From Sphingomonas aliaeris (GTDB lineage Bacteria > Pseudomonadota > Alphaproteobacteria > Sphingomonadales > Sphingomonadaceae), in assembly GCF_016743815.1 (NCBI RefSeq), contig NZ_CP061035.1, positions 1,366,501-1,430,500 on the forward strand: 64,000 bases of DNA. The letters are read 5' to 3'. Both the position numbers and the translations under genes were made by a program. A model generated the notes under the pieces. The model saw only the letters and a program-made list of their open reading frames with translations, did no database searches and was not told the DNA's origin. Of the stretch, positions 36,530-44,837 are shown piece by piece (position 1 is the stretch's first letter; every line of letters starts with the position of its first letter).

Positions 36530-37303
36530 GTGAAGATCGTCACCTACAACATCAACGGTATCAAGGCGCGGCTGCCGCGTCTGGTCGAGTATCTTGCCGA
36601 GCAGCAACCCGATGTGGTGTGCCTGCAGGAATTGAAGACCAGCGACGAAACCTTCCCCGAAGCGGACATCCGCGCCGCGGGCTATGGCGCGGTCTGGCAC
36701 GGACAGAAAAGCTGGAACGGCGTGGCCGTGCTTGCCAAGGGCGCCGACCCGGTCGAGCGCAAGCGCGGTCTGGACGGCGAACCGGAGGACGAACATAGCC
36801 GCTATCTGGAATGCGACATCGACGGCACCGTCGTCGCCTCCATCTATCTGCCCAACGGCAATCCGCAGCCGGGTCCGAAGTTCGATTACAAATTGCGCTG
36901 GATCGATCGGCTTGCCGATCGTGCCCGCGTCCTGCTCGCGGAGGAAAAGCCCGTCGTGCTGGCGGGTGATTACAACGTCATCCCGAACGACGATGATACG
37001 TTTTCGGTCCGCGCCATGTCCGACGATGCACTGATGCAGCCCGAAAGCCGCGAAGGGTTTCGTCGTCTCGTCGCACAGGGTTGGACCGATGCCTTGCGCA
37101 CGCGCTACCCGAAGGGCGGGGTGTGGACGTTCTGGGATTATCAGGCGGGTGCGTGGCAGCGGGATGCCGGGTTCCGCATCGATCATCTGCTCCTGTCGCC
37201 CGTCGCCGCCGATCGGCTGGCCGACGCCGGTGTCGACAAGGACTATCGCGGTCGCGAAAAGGCCAGCGACCATGCCCCCACCTGGGTCAAACTGCGCTCG
37301 TAA
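36530..37303 (+). CDS. xthA: Exodeoxyribonuclease III (AP endonuclease)
   Basis: The 257-residue EEP-family nuclease starts at GTG 36530 (VKIVTYNINGIKARLPRLVEYL). It has CLQELKT (metal-binding Glu), LAGDYNVIP (Asp/Asn catalytic pair), WTFWDYQ and the C-terminal DHAP motif (SDHAPTWV). It acts in base-excision repair on abasic sites and 3' ends. Confidence 0.95.
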   Translation: MKIVTYNINGIKARLPRLVEYLAEQQPDVVCLQELKTSDETFPEADIRAAGYGAVWHGQKSWNGVAVLAKGADPVERKRGLDGEPEDEHSRYLECDIDGTVVASIYLPNGNPQPGPKFDYKLRWIDRLADRARVLLAEEKPVVLAGDYNVIPNDDDTFSVRAMSDDALMQPESREGFRRLVAQGWTDALRTRYPKGGVWTFWDYQAGAWQRDAGFRIDHLLLSPVAADRLADAGVDKDYRGREKASDHAPTWVKLRS

Positions 37304-37307
37304 GGAC

Positions 37308-38105
37308 ATGAACATGCGTTGGATGCTGGCCGGACTTCTCATCGCCTCGGCCACGCCCGCGCTGGCGCAGGATCGGGATTACTGCCCCAATCGATCCGGG
37401 CTGGGCACGCCCGCCTGCACGATTGCGCCGGGCCATGTCTCGGTCGAAACTGCGCTCGGCGACTGGACCCGCGACGACAATTCCGATCAGCGCAGCGATA
37501 CCGTCCTGATCGGCGACACCCTGGTGCGGATCGGCGTCGGTAACGCGGTGGAATTGCAGGCGGGGTTCACGCCGTTCGGCCATATGCGGTCGCGGGACAA
37601 GGCCAGCGGCGATGTGGATCGCGCCAACCGCGTCGGCGATGCGCTGTTGGGGGCCAAGCTCAATCTGCGCAATCCGGACGGCAATGGCCTGTCCGTCGCG
37701 CTACAGCCGTTCGCGACGCTTCCGGTCGGCCGCCAGCCGGTCGGGGCAGGGGATTGGGGCGCGGGCATGCTCGTGCCCGTCACCTACGATCTGAACGACG
37801 CGCTCAATCTGGAGGCCACGTCGGAGGTCGATGCTGCCGTCGATCAGGACGGGCACGGCCGCCACTTGGCCTATAGCGAGACCGCCGGCCTCGCCTGGGC
37901 GCTCAGCAAGACGCTGACCGCCACCGCCGAACTTCAGGTTTCGCGTGACGACGATCCGACCGGTGGGACGACGCAGGCACTCGCCGGGCTGTCGCTCGCC
38001 TCGATGGTCGGCAAGACGCTGCAATTCGATGCGGGCGCGAATGCCGGACTGAACCACAATTCGCCCGATCTCGAACTTTATCTCGGCGTGTCGAAGCACT
38101 TCTGA
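37308..38105 (+). CDS. Outer-membrane transporter-like protein (phenol MetA-pathway family)
   Basis: The 265-residue protein has a signal peptide (MRWMLAGLLIASATPALAQ). A beta-strand-rich remainder follows, with alternating hydrophobic residues and a terminal aromatic (VSKHF), as in outer-membrane beta-barrels. Resemblance to the MetA-pathway-of-phenol-degradation/transporter family is the best guess, from DTLVRIGVGNAVELQAGF and EVDAAVDQDGHGRHL patterns. It starts 4 bases after the xthA stop. Substrate unknown. Confidence 0.72.
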   Translation: MNMRWMLAGLLIASATPALAQDRDYCPNRSGLGTPACTIAPGHVSVETALGDWTRDDNSDQRSDTVLIGDTLVRIGVGNAVELQAGFTPFGHMRSRDKASGDVDRANRVGDALLGAKLNLRNPDGNGLSVALQPFATLPVGRQPVGAGDWGAGMLVPVTYDLNDALNLEATSEVDAAVDQDGHGRHLAYSETAGLAWALSKTLTATAELQVSRDDDPTGGTTQALAGLSLASMVGKTLQFDAGANAGLNHNSPDLELYLGVSKHF

Positions 38106-38276
38106 AAAATTTCCCGAACGTTGGCGTCCAGTCCTCGATCTTCGCACGCCACACGCCCTTTCCGGCGGTCAAAATCGGCTAAGCCATTGATCTAGCACGG
38201 TTCAGGTGTTTGGCATGACTAATGCACTAACACGGTTACGACCGGCATGAAGCCGGATCGATCGATGGAGGACACC

Positions 38277-38531
38277 ATGATCAAGACCGCCGCTTTCGCC
38301 CTGACCGCCGCCCTGATGAGCGTCGCCCCCGCCGCCTTTGCAGAACCCGCCAAGACCGCGCCGGAACCCGCCACGGAGCAGACCGAAGCCGCCCCGGCCC
38401 CCGCCGCCCGTGCCGCCAAGCCGGTCCGCTACTGCGTGATCGAGACGTTCACCGGTTCGCGCATCCCGGTGAAGCATTGCCAGACCCGCGCAGACTGGCT
38501 TGCACAGGGCTTCGATCCGCTCGCCAAATGA
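38277..38531 (+). CDS. Small secreted protein
   Basis: This 84-residue product has a clear signal peptide (MIKTAAFALTAALMSVAPAAFA), a Pro/Ala/Glu-rich linker, and a compact C-terminus VRYCVIETFTGSRIPVKHCQTRADW with two cysteines. GGAGG at 38267-38271 fixes the start. Similar small exported proteins are common in sphingomonads. No function is assigned. It converges on the GNAT gene, with only 45 bases between them. Confidence 0.78.
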   Translation: MIKTAAFALTAALMSVAPAAFAEPAKTAPEPATEQTEAAPAPAARAAKPVRYCVIETFTGSRIPVKHCQTRADWLAQGFDPLAK

Positions 38532-38576
38532 TCCGATCGGCCCGCGGTGGTTTCGCCCGCCGCGGGCATCGCTCCG

Positions 38577-39746
38577 TCAGAGCGTCCGTTCGTAAATCTC
38601 GTACTTCTTGTTCACCGTGCATTCGATGATATCGGCGATCGACCGCATCCCCTGATTATCTTCGAGGATCCAGCCGATCTCGCCCCGCGACGCGCCATAA
38701 TCCTTCACCGATGCGCGGCGGATATATTCGATCATCATCAGCGCCAGCTGGCTCGCCAACCGCGACGATTGCAGCCGCTTGACGACGCCCATCAGCGGCA
38801 CGCGCATCGTCCGCACCTTCGGCTTGCGCAACCACCACAGGATCTTCGCCCAGCCGAACGGGAACAGGCTGCCGTTCAGCGGCGCGATCGCCTCGTTCAG
38901 GTCGGGCAGCGTGATCATGAACGCGACCGGTTCGCCATCCACCTCCGCGATGCGGATCAGATCCTCATAGACGATCGGCTTCAGCTTCACCCCGACGTCC
39001 GCGATTTCCGGTTCGGTCAGCGGGACATAGCCCCAATTGTCCGACCATGCATCGTTCAGGATCGACAGGATGATTCGCGCCTCCTCGTCGAACTTCGACT
39101 TGTCGACCTTCCGGATACGGATCCGCGGATTCTTCTCTCCGCTCGCGATGATCCGCCCGCAGATCGGTGGAAACTCCTTCGTGATATCCAGCTCGTACGT
39201 GAACAGCGTCTTCACGACGTGATAGCCGGCAGATTCGATCCATTCCTGATAATGCGGCTTGTGATGCCCCATCATCACGGTCGGCGGATGATCGAACCCC
39301 TCCACCAGCAGCCCGGGCTCCTCCCAGACGGACATGCTGATCGGCCCCAGCGCACGCACCATCCCCTTGCCGCGCAACCACTCCTCCGCCGTCGCGATCA
39401 GCGTGTGCGCCAGCGCGCGATCCTCCGCCTCCAGCAGTCCCCAACAGCCGACCCCCGGCCCGAACCCCTGTTCCGGCGGCAGCGTCAGCGCCAGCGTATC
39501 GATATGCGCCGAAATCCGCCCCACGACCTTCCCGCCGCGTTCGGCCAAATACAGTTGCGCCTCGGCATGGCTGAACCACCCGTTCTTCTCCGGCGTGATC
39601 AGCCCCAGCGCCTCGCCCTTCAGCGGCGGCACCCAGTTCGGATCGTCCGCATTCAGCCGGAATGCGAGATCGATGAACGCCTTCCGATCGGCCTTGCTGC
39701 TGATCGGACGGATGGTGAGCAGTGGGTCGGTCAAGGCGCGCCTCAT
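38577..39746 (-). CDS. GNAT-fold acyltransferase, candidate bacterial ceramide synthase
   Basis: The 389-residue protein has GNAT-like parts: LYLAERGGKVVGRISAHIDT (about 66-85), GPISMSVWEEPGLLVEGF (about 135) and, in the C-terminal half, IAEVDGEPVAFMITLPDLNEA, like the core of a second acetyltransferase module. It is longer than simple GNAT enzymes. A GNAT-superfamily ceramide synthase that acylates 3-ketosphinganine has been described in Caulobacter. Size, the sphingolipid genes about 7 kb away and the adjacent desaturase make this a candidate, but I cannot prove orthology. It diverges from the desaturase gene. Confidence 0.6.
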   Translation of the reverse strand: MRRALTDPLLTIRPISSKADRKAFIDLAFRLNADDPNWVPPLKGEALGLITPEKNGWFSHAEAQLYLAERGGKVVGRISAHIDTLALTLPPEQGFGPGVGCWGLLEAEDRALAHTLIATAEEWLRGKGMVRALGPISMSVWEEPGLLVEGFDHPPTVMMGHHKPHYQEWIESAGYHVVKTLFTYELDITKEFPPICGRIIASGEKNPRIRIRKVDKSKFDEEARIILSILNDAWSDNWGYVPLTEPEIADVGVKLKPIVYEDLIRIAEVDGEPVAFMITLPDLNEAIAPLNGSLFPFGWAKILWWLRKPKVRTMRVPLMGVVKRLQSSRLASQLALMMIEYIRRASVKDYGASRGEIGWILEDNQGMRSIADIIECTVNKKYEIYERTL

Positions 39747-39870
39747 GCGAAGGACGGGATGCGAAAACTGGCCGTGTCAGTCCCGCGTGCGCGCCCCGCT
39801 GTCAAGCGTGCCGGGTCGCAGCGCCACCGCACCCCTGTTGCTGCCACGGTGCCGCCACTATCTAGGGCTA

Positions 39871-40974
39871 ATGGAACGCCTTATGGAAAGCTCTGTCGCC
39901 CTCGATCGCCGCTCGCGCCCGGCTCCAGCCATAGAGGCGCGCGCCACCCGGGAACGGATCGCCGACGATCGCGCGATGCTCCGCGCCGCCGCCGATCTGA
40001 CCCGCGATATCCTCGCGCATCGCCCGGCGATCTACTGGACAGACCTGATCGCCTCGGCCGTCGTCGGGTACGCCGCCTTCGCCGCGGCCGTGATCGCACC
40101 CGGCGCGTGGGCGATCCTCGCCGCGATCGTGTCCGTCCTGGCACTCTACCGCGCCGGATCGTTCATCCACGAACTGACGCACTTCAAGCCATCGGCGGTG
40201 CCCGGCTTCCACGTCGCGTGGAACCTGATCGCCGGCATCCCCTTGCTCGTGCCCAGCTTCATGTACGAAGGGGTGCACAATCTCCACCACGCCCGCACGC
40301 GCTACGGCACCGCGGAGGATCCCGAATATCTCCCGCTCGCGCTGATGAAGCCGTGGACGCTGCCGCTGTTCATCGTGATCTCGGCGCTCGGTCCGGTCGC
40401 CTTGGTGTTCCGCTTCGCCGTGCTGACGCCGCTGTCGATCATCCCCGCCGTGCGCCGTCTGGTGATCGAGCGCTATTCGTCGCTGTCGATCAACCCCGGC
40501 TTCCGCCGCCGTGCACCCGAAGGAGCCGCGCGCACGCAATGGCTGTGGCAGGAAGTGCTGGCCAGCGTATGGGCGATCGCGATCGTCGTGATGGTCGCGA
40601 CCGGCACGGTTCCGCTCCGCACCTTCCTGATCGGCCTCGGCATCGCGTCCGCCGTCATGGTCATCAATCAGGTCCGCACGCTCGTCGCGCATCTGTGGGA
40701 GAATGAGGGCGAGGCGATGACCGTCACCGCGCAATATCTCGACACCGTCAACGTGCCCCCGCCGGCATTGCTGCCGATGCTGTGGGCGCCGGTCGGCCTG
40801 CGCTATCATGCGCTGCACCATCTGCTGCCGGGCCTGCCCTATCATGCCCTCGGAGAGGCCCACCGCCGCATCTCCGCCGCGCTGGAGCAGGAATCGCCCT
40901 ATCACAAGGCGAGCTATCCCGGCCTGCCGGGGCTGGTCGCCAAGATCGCCCGCAGCACGATGGTCGCCCGCTGA
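39871..40974 (+). CDS. Fatty acid / sphingolipid desaturase family protein
   Basis: The 367-residue integral membrane enzyme has the three histidine boxes HELTH (about residue 100), HNLHH (about 136) and HALHH (about 310), which hold a diiron centre. Hydrophobic segments lie between. The family inserts double bonds or hydroxyls into lipid acyl or sphingoid chains. The location, divergent from a GNAT protein that may be a ceramide synthase, suggests a membrane-lipid or sphingolipid substrate; this is inference. The start at 39871 or 39883 is possible. Confidence 0.82.
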   Translation: MERLMESSVALDRRSRPAPAIEARATRERIADDRAMLRAAADLTRDILAHRPAIYWTDLIASAVVGYAAFAAAVIAPGAWAILAAIVSVLALYRAGSFIHELTHFKPSAVPGFHVAWNLIAGIPLLVPSFMYEGVHNLHHARTRYGTAEDPEYLPLALMKPWTLPLFIVISALGPVALVFRFAVLTPLSIIPAVRRLVIERYSSLSINPGFRRRAPEGAARTQWLWQEVLASVWAIAIVVMVATGTVPLRTFLIGLGIASAVMVINQVRTLVAHLWENEGEAMTVTAQYLDTVNVPPPALLPMLWAPVGLRYHALHHLLPGLPYHALGEAHRRISAALEQESPYHKASYPGLPGLVAKIARSTMVAR

Positions 40975-41348
40975 GTCAGGGGTAGGGTCCGTTTTCGGCG
41001 CAAGCGGACTGGCGGCCTCTGGGGACGTCCCATAGCGAAGCGGGCATTCCGCGACAGCCTTTTGCAACAGTCAAGTCACTGATTTTTCGGCTGGTCGGTG
41101 ATCGTGCAAAAGCGAACCCCTGTGCGACGGAACTGACGCCGGGTGGTCGATCCGTGTGTCGGGAACAGCCTTCCGGCAGCGCGTCACCGTCGTCCGGGCA
41201 ACGGCGCAGTGACCCGATCGGGGACACAATGCCCAGGAGAGACCCGGTCTTGTAGGTCATTGACCTACAGCGCTTGCGAGTAAGTGCTGCTACTGCGCGT
41301 CACGCGAAAGCGGGGGCTATGCGGCCGCTGGAATTAGGGCTGGGGTTT
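40975..41348. other. 374-base gap before the PEP-CTERM gene
   Basis: No reading frame with coding character was found. The only clear structure is the 19-bp palindrome at 41251-41269. The region presumably carries the promoter of the PEP-CTERM gene. Confidence 0.6.
41251..41269. promoter_or_regulatory. Perfect 19-bp palindrome upstream of the PEP-CTERM gene
   Basis: TGTAGGTCA-T-TGACCTACA, perfect 9-base arms around one central base, about 80 bases before the start codon. Form and position fit an operator for a dimeric regulator. Confidence 0.65.
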
Positions 41349-42173
41349 ATGAAAAAGATCAATCGGGTTGCTGCGAAGTTGGCTTTGGGCGTCTGCCTGT
41401 TGACCGCCGCTACCGGTGCGCAGGCCACCAAGGTCATTACCGACAGCCCCTTCGATCGATTCGCCGCTGCGGAGGCCAGTCAGCCGGGCATTTACACCAA
41501 CCAACTCACCGGATGGCTTGGAAAAGGGTCTCTGACGCTCACCAGCATTTTTGACTTGGGCCTTTGGGGCAACAAGCACTACGCGGAAACAGGAGAGAAA
41601 CGCTTTTGGCCCTATCCCTCCGAACTAAACGCGATCGTCTCGGGCAAGGGGCCAACCTTCACCATTATGCATGTCACGTCGGCTAGCATGCAAGTTAGCG
41701 CCGTCGTGGGATGGTATAACCCACTCAACGGCGTAACCGCTGCCGGTGGCAATGCTGGCGAGGACAGCTATGATTCCTTCATTTTCAATTTCACGACCGA
41801 TCGTATCTTAAGGCCAGAGTTTTACCCATTTTACTCTGAGGACCAGCGCGTATCGAACGTTTACGCCGGAAGCGATTTGGTGTTATCAGAGCGGCCTGGC
41901 TACGCTGAGTCCTATATGGATACCTTTTCGGATTCATTGTCTTATTCGGGCTATCCACATGGACTGCTCTGGAATCCAACGCACCGTCTGCCTTTTGAAT
42001 CCTACGTCATGACGATCAACGATCTCGCGGTTTACTCGATCAGCGTGGACTCGTTGGCATCGGCGGCGGCCGTGCCAGAACCTGCCACATGGGCGATGAT
42101 GATCGTCGGCTTTGGCCTGACCGGCTGCGTGTTGCGTCGTCGTCGCATCAGCACGAAGGTCAGCTTCGCTTAA
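41349..42173 (+). CDS. PEP-CTERM sorting-domain protein
   Basis: The 274-residue protein has a signal peptide (KKINRVAAKLALGVCLLTAATGAQA, cleaved near residue 26) and, at the C-terminus, VPEPATWAMM followed by a hydrophobic helix and RRRR. This is the PEP-CTERM/exosortase sorting signal of the sphingomonad PEPxxWA type. The body is rich in Ser, Tyr and Phe and has no recognised domain. Its coding DNA is AT-richer than its neighbours, which hints at transfer or relaxed selection. It is probably exported and anchored or released at the surface. No exosortase is seen in this window. Confidence 0.85.
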   Translation: MKKINRVAAKLALGVCLLTAATGAQATKVITDSPFDRFAAAEASQPGIYTNQLTGWLGKGSLTLTSIFDLGLWGNKHYAETGEKRFWPYPSELNAIVSGKGPTFTIMHVTSASMQVSAVVGWYNPLNGVTAAGGNAGEDSYDSFIFNFTTDRILRPEFYPFYSEDQRVSNVYAGSDLVLSERPGYAESYMDTFSDSLSYSGYPHGLLWNPTHRLPFESYVMTINDLAVYSISVDSLASAAAVPEPATWAMMIVGFGLTGCVLRRRRISTKVSFA

Positions 42174-42199
42174 GCGAAATCAGGCATTTCGAGATCGGA

Positions 42200-42236
42200 A
42201 GAGCCGTCAGCCACCATCCGGCTGGCGGCTCTTTTT
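42200..42236 (+). terminator. Rho-independent terminator after the PEP-CTERM gene
   Basis: AGAGCCGTCAGCC / GGCTGGCGGCTCT (one wobble) with a 7-base loop, then five T ending at 42236. Confidence 0.85.
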
Positions 42237-42408
42237 GCGTTTACCGCACGCCAGTTCGCGTCGGCTTCCACCGGATCAGGGCATTCAGGATACGGGTGTG
42301 AAAGGGACACCTTTTGCAACGCCCCGGCCGACCGCTCTCGGAAATCACGAACTCGGCGACGGATGCCGTCAACCGGCCGCAAGCGGCCACATCACCCCGC
42401 CCCGCGCG

Positions 42409-43497
42409 CTATTCCTCAGTCCGAACCAAAACCGCTTCACCAATCAAAAAGAACAGCAAAAACGGCGCCCAGGCTGCCAGAAACGGCGGATACGCCCCCA
42501 GATTGCCCATCGCCAAGGCGAAGTTGTCGGCGACGAAATACGTAAAGCCCAGCCCCATCCCGATCGCCGCGCGCAGGAACAGCTTGCCAGATCGCGCCAG
42601 CCCGAACGCGGCGACCGCCCCCAGCAGCGGCATCAGGATCGACGACAGCGGCCCCGACAATTTGTGCCACGCCGCCCCCTCCAGCGATTTCGTCGGGCGC
42701 CCCGCATCGGCAAGATCGCCGATCGCACTGCGCAACGCCCCGAACGACAGCGATTCCGCCTCGACCTTCGCCAGCGTGAACTGGTCGGGCCGCACGCTCT
42801 TCGCGACCACCGGATTGCCGATCGCCGACCGCTTCCCGCTCTTCACGTCGAACCGCGTCGCACCGAAGATCTGCCAGCCCGGCGCGGCATAGCGCCCGCG
42901 CTTCGCCTCGATGATCCCGACCAGATTGCCGTTCTCGCGATCGTACAGCGTCACCCCGCCAAGCTGTGCCGCATCGCCCCGGCCCTTGATCTGGTCCACC
43001 TGGATCAGATCGTCGCCGTCGCGCACCCACACGTTGGACCGATCCCCGCGATCGATCGGCATCGGCCCGTAATTGACCTGCTGCCACTGGTTCAGCGCCG
43101 ATGTCGCGCGCGCGACGATCCGGTCGTTGAACGTGAAGGAGATGATCGCGACAACGAAGCTCGCCAGCATCAGTGGCGCCAGCACCTGATGCGCCGACAG
43201 GCCCGACGCCTTCAGCGCGATGATCTCGCTATTCTGGTTCATCTGCGTCAGCGTCAGGATCGTGCCGAGCAGCACGGAGAACGGCAGCACGAACGATATG
43301 ATCTGCGGCGCGCGCAGGCTCATATAATGCCACACCTGCGCGTCGCCGTTGCCGGGATAGGCCAGGATGTTGCCCGACTGGCCCAGCAGGTCCAGCGCCT
43401 GCAACACCAGCACCAGCCCCGCCATCACTGCAAAGGTGCGGACGACGAACAGGCGCGCCATGTAGATCGCGACGACGCGGGACGGGAAGAAGTTCAT
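42409..43497 (-). CDS. lptG: LptG, permease of the Lpt lipid exporter
   Basis: The 362-residue YjgP/YjgQ-family permease starts MNFFPSRVVAIYMARLFVVRTF. It has two N-terminal and several C-terminal transmembrane helices around a periplasmic beta-jellyroll domain. The ATG at 43497 overlaps the lptF stop by 4 bases, which fixes the start. LptF-LptG form the ABC permease that extracts lipid from the inner membrane for transport to the outer membrane. Sphingomonads lack conventional LPS and use glycosphingolipids, so the substrate may differ. Confidence 0.92.
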   Translation of the reverse strand: MNFFPSRVVAIYMARLFVVRTFAVMAGLVLVLQALDLLGQSGNILAYPGNGDAQVWHYMSLRAPQIISFVLPFSVLLGTILTLTQMNQNSEIIALKASGLSAHQVLAPLMLASFVVAIISFTFNDRIVARATSALNQWQQVNYGPMPIDRGDRSNVWVRDGDDLIQVDQIKGRGDAAQLGGVTLYDRENGNLVGIIEAKRGRYAAPGWQIFGATRFDVKSGKRSAIGNPVVAKSVRPDQFTLAKVEAESLSFGALRSAIGDLADAGRPTKSLEGAAWHKLSGPLSSILMPLLGAVAAFGLARSGKLFLRAAIGMGLGFTYFVADNFALAMGNLGAYPPFLAAWAPFLLFFLIGEAVLVRTEE

Positions 43498-44726
43498 ACC
43501 GCGCTTGCCCCGGTGGAAGCCGCCTGTTCGTCCGCGATCGGATCGCGGCGACGGCCGGGCAGTCGACGGACGATCCACTTGCCGATCTTGCCGAACACGC
43601 GTTCCAGCGCGCCGATCGGCTGGCCGTCGGGAACATATGCGATCGTATAATACATCCAGCCGACCAGCCCCGCAAACACCGCGAACGGCGCCCACAATGC
43701 GATCAGCGGGTCGATCTTGCCCAGGCCCCCGATCGCTTCGGCATATTGGTTGATCTTGTGATAGGTGACGACCATCACGATCGCCAGGAAAACGCCCAGC
43801 GCGGAGGTCGATCGCTTCGGCGGTATGCCCAGCGCCAGCGCCAGCATCGGCAGCAGGAACATCGTCGCAATCTCCACCACGCGGAAGTGGAAGGCGGATC
43901 GGCTGGTGTCGCGCACTTCCTCGCTGGTCGCGGGATTGCTGCCGATCCGCACCAGTTCGGGCAGCGTCAGTTCCATGTTGCCTTCGCCGCGCTGCCGGAA
44001 ATTGCCGTATTTCGGCAGCGGGATCGGCAGGTTATGCGTCGTGAACGTCAGCACGCGCGGGGTCGGGATGTTCGGCGCCTGGCTGATCAGTACGCCGTTG
44101 GTCAGCTGGAACACGATCTCGTCCGGATTGTCCGTCGCAAGGAACTTGCCGCTTTCCGCCGTCACGGCGAACGACGTGCCGTCCTTGCCCACCGCCTGAA
44201 CGAAGATGCCCGACAGCTTGCGGCCTTCCTCGCGGCTCCGTTCGATGCGGATCGTCATCTTCTCGCCGAAATGCGTGAATTCGCCGACCTTTATCGACGC
44301 ACCCAGCGCGCCCGTGCGCAGCTCGAACCGCAGCCCTTCATAGGCGTAGCGCGCCTTTGGCTGGATGAACCCGACGATCGCCAGATTGGCCAGCGCCAGC
44401 ACGATCGCGAACATGTACGGCACGCGCAGCAGCCGCCAATAGCTGATCCCCACGCCGCGCATCACGTCCAGTTCGGAACTCGTCGCCAGCTTGCGGAACG
44501 CCAGCAGTACCCCCAGCAGCAGCCCGATCGGAATGCCGAGGCCCAGATATTCCGGCAGCAGATTGGCGAGCATCTTCCACACCACCGTCACCGGTCCGCC
44601 CTCCGTCGCGACGAAGTCGAACAGCCGCAACATGCGGTCCAGCACCAGCAGCATCGCCGAAATGACCAGCGTCGACAGCAGCGGCACCAGGATCAGCCGG
44701 ACCATGTAGCGATCGATCGACTTCAT
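43494..44726 (-). CDS. lptF: LptF, permease of the Lpt lipid exporter
   Basis: The 410-residue partner of LptG starts MKSIDRYMVRLILVPLLSTL, the classic LptF N-terminus, with DVMRGVGISYWRLLR in the coupling region after TM2 and C-terminal helices. The jellyroll domain lies between. A long charged C-terminal tail (RRLPGRRRDPIADEQ) is cytosolic. It follows the hybrid histidine kinase gene by 111 bases on the same strand and overlaps lptG. Confidence 0.93.
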   Translation of the reverse strand: MKSIDRYMVRLILVPLLSTLVISAMLLVLDRMLRLFDFVATEGGPVTVVWKMLANLLPEYLGLGIPIGLLLGVLLAFRKLATSSELDVMRGVGISYWRLLRVPYMFAIVLALANLAIVGFIQPKARYAYEGLRFELRTGALGASIKVGEFTHFGEKMTIRIERSREEGRKLSGIFVQAVGKDGTSFAVTAESGKFLATDNPDEIVFQLTNGVLISQAPNIPTPRVLTFTTHNLPIPLPKYGNFRQRGEGNMELTLPELVRIGSNPATSEEVRDTSRSAFHFRVVEIATMFLLPMLALALGIPPKRSTSALGVFLAIVMVVTYHKINQYAEAIGGLGKIDPLIALWAPFAVFAGLVGWMYYTIAYVPDGQPIGALERVFGKIGKWIVRRLPGRRRDPIADEQAASTGASAV

Positions 44727-44837
44727 GGGGCTGTGCGAGGCTTTCGGCTGGGGCGCAGGATGATGCGGGAGGGGGACGGGAGGGGGCGGGAAGGCCGCTA
44801 TATCGGTGCGATACGGCCACGTCAGCCGCTAAATGGC

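Noticed and set aside
38547..40706. 719-residue plus-strand frame
   Set aside because: Covers the GNAT gene in antisense and the desaturase in the wrong frame.
40975..41348. Small gene in the 374-base gap
   Set aside because: Short frames exist but none shows typical codon use or a ribosome site.
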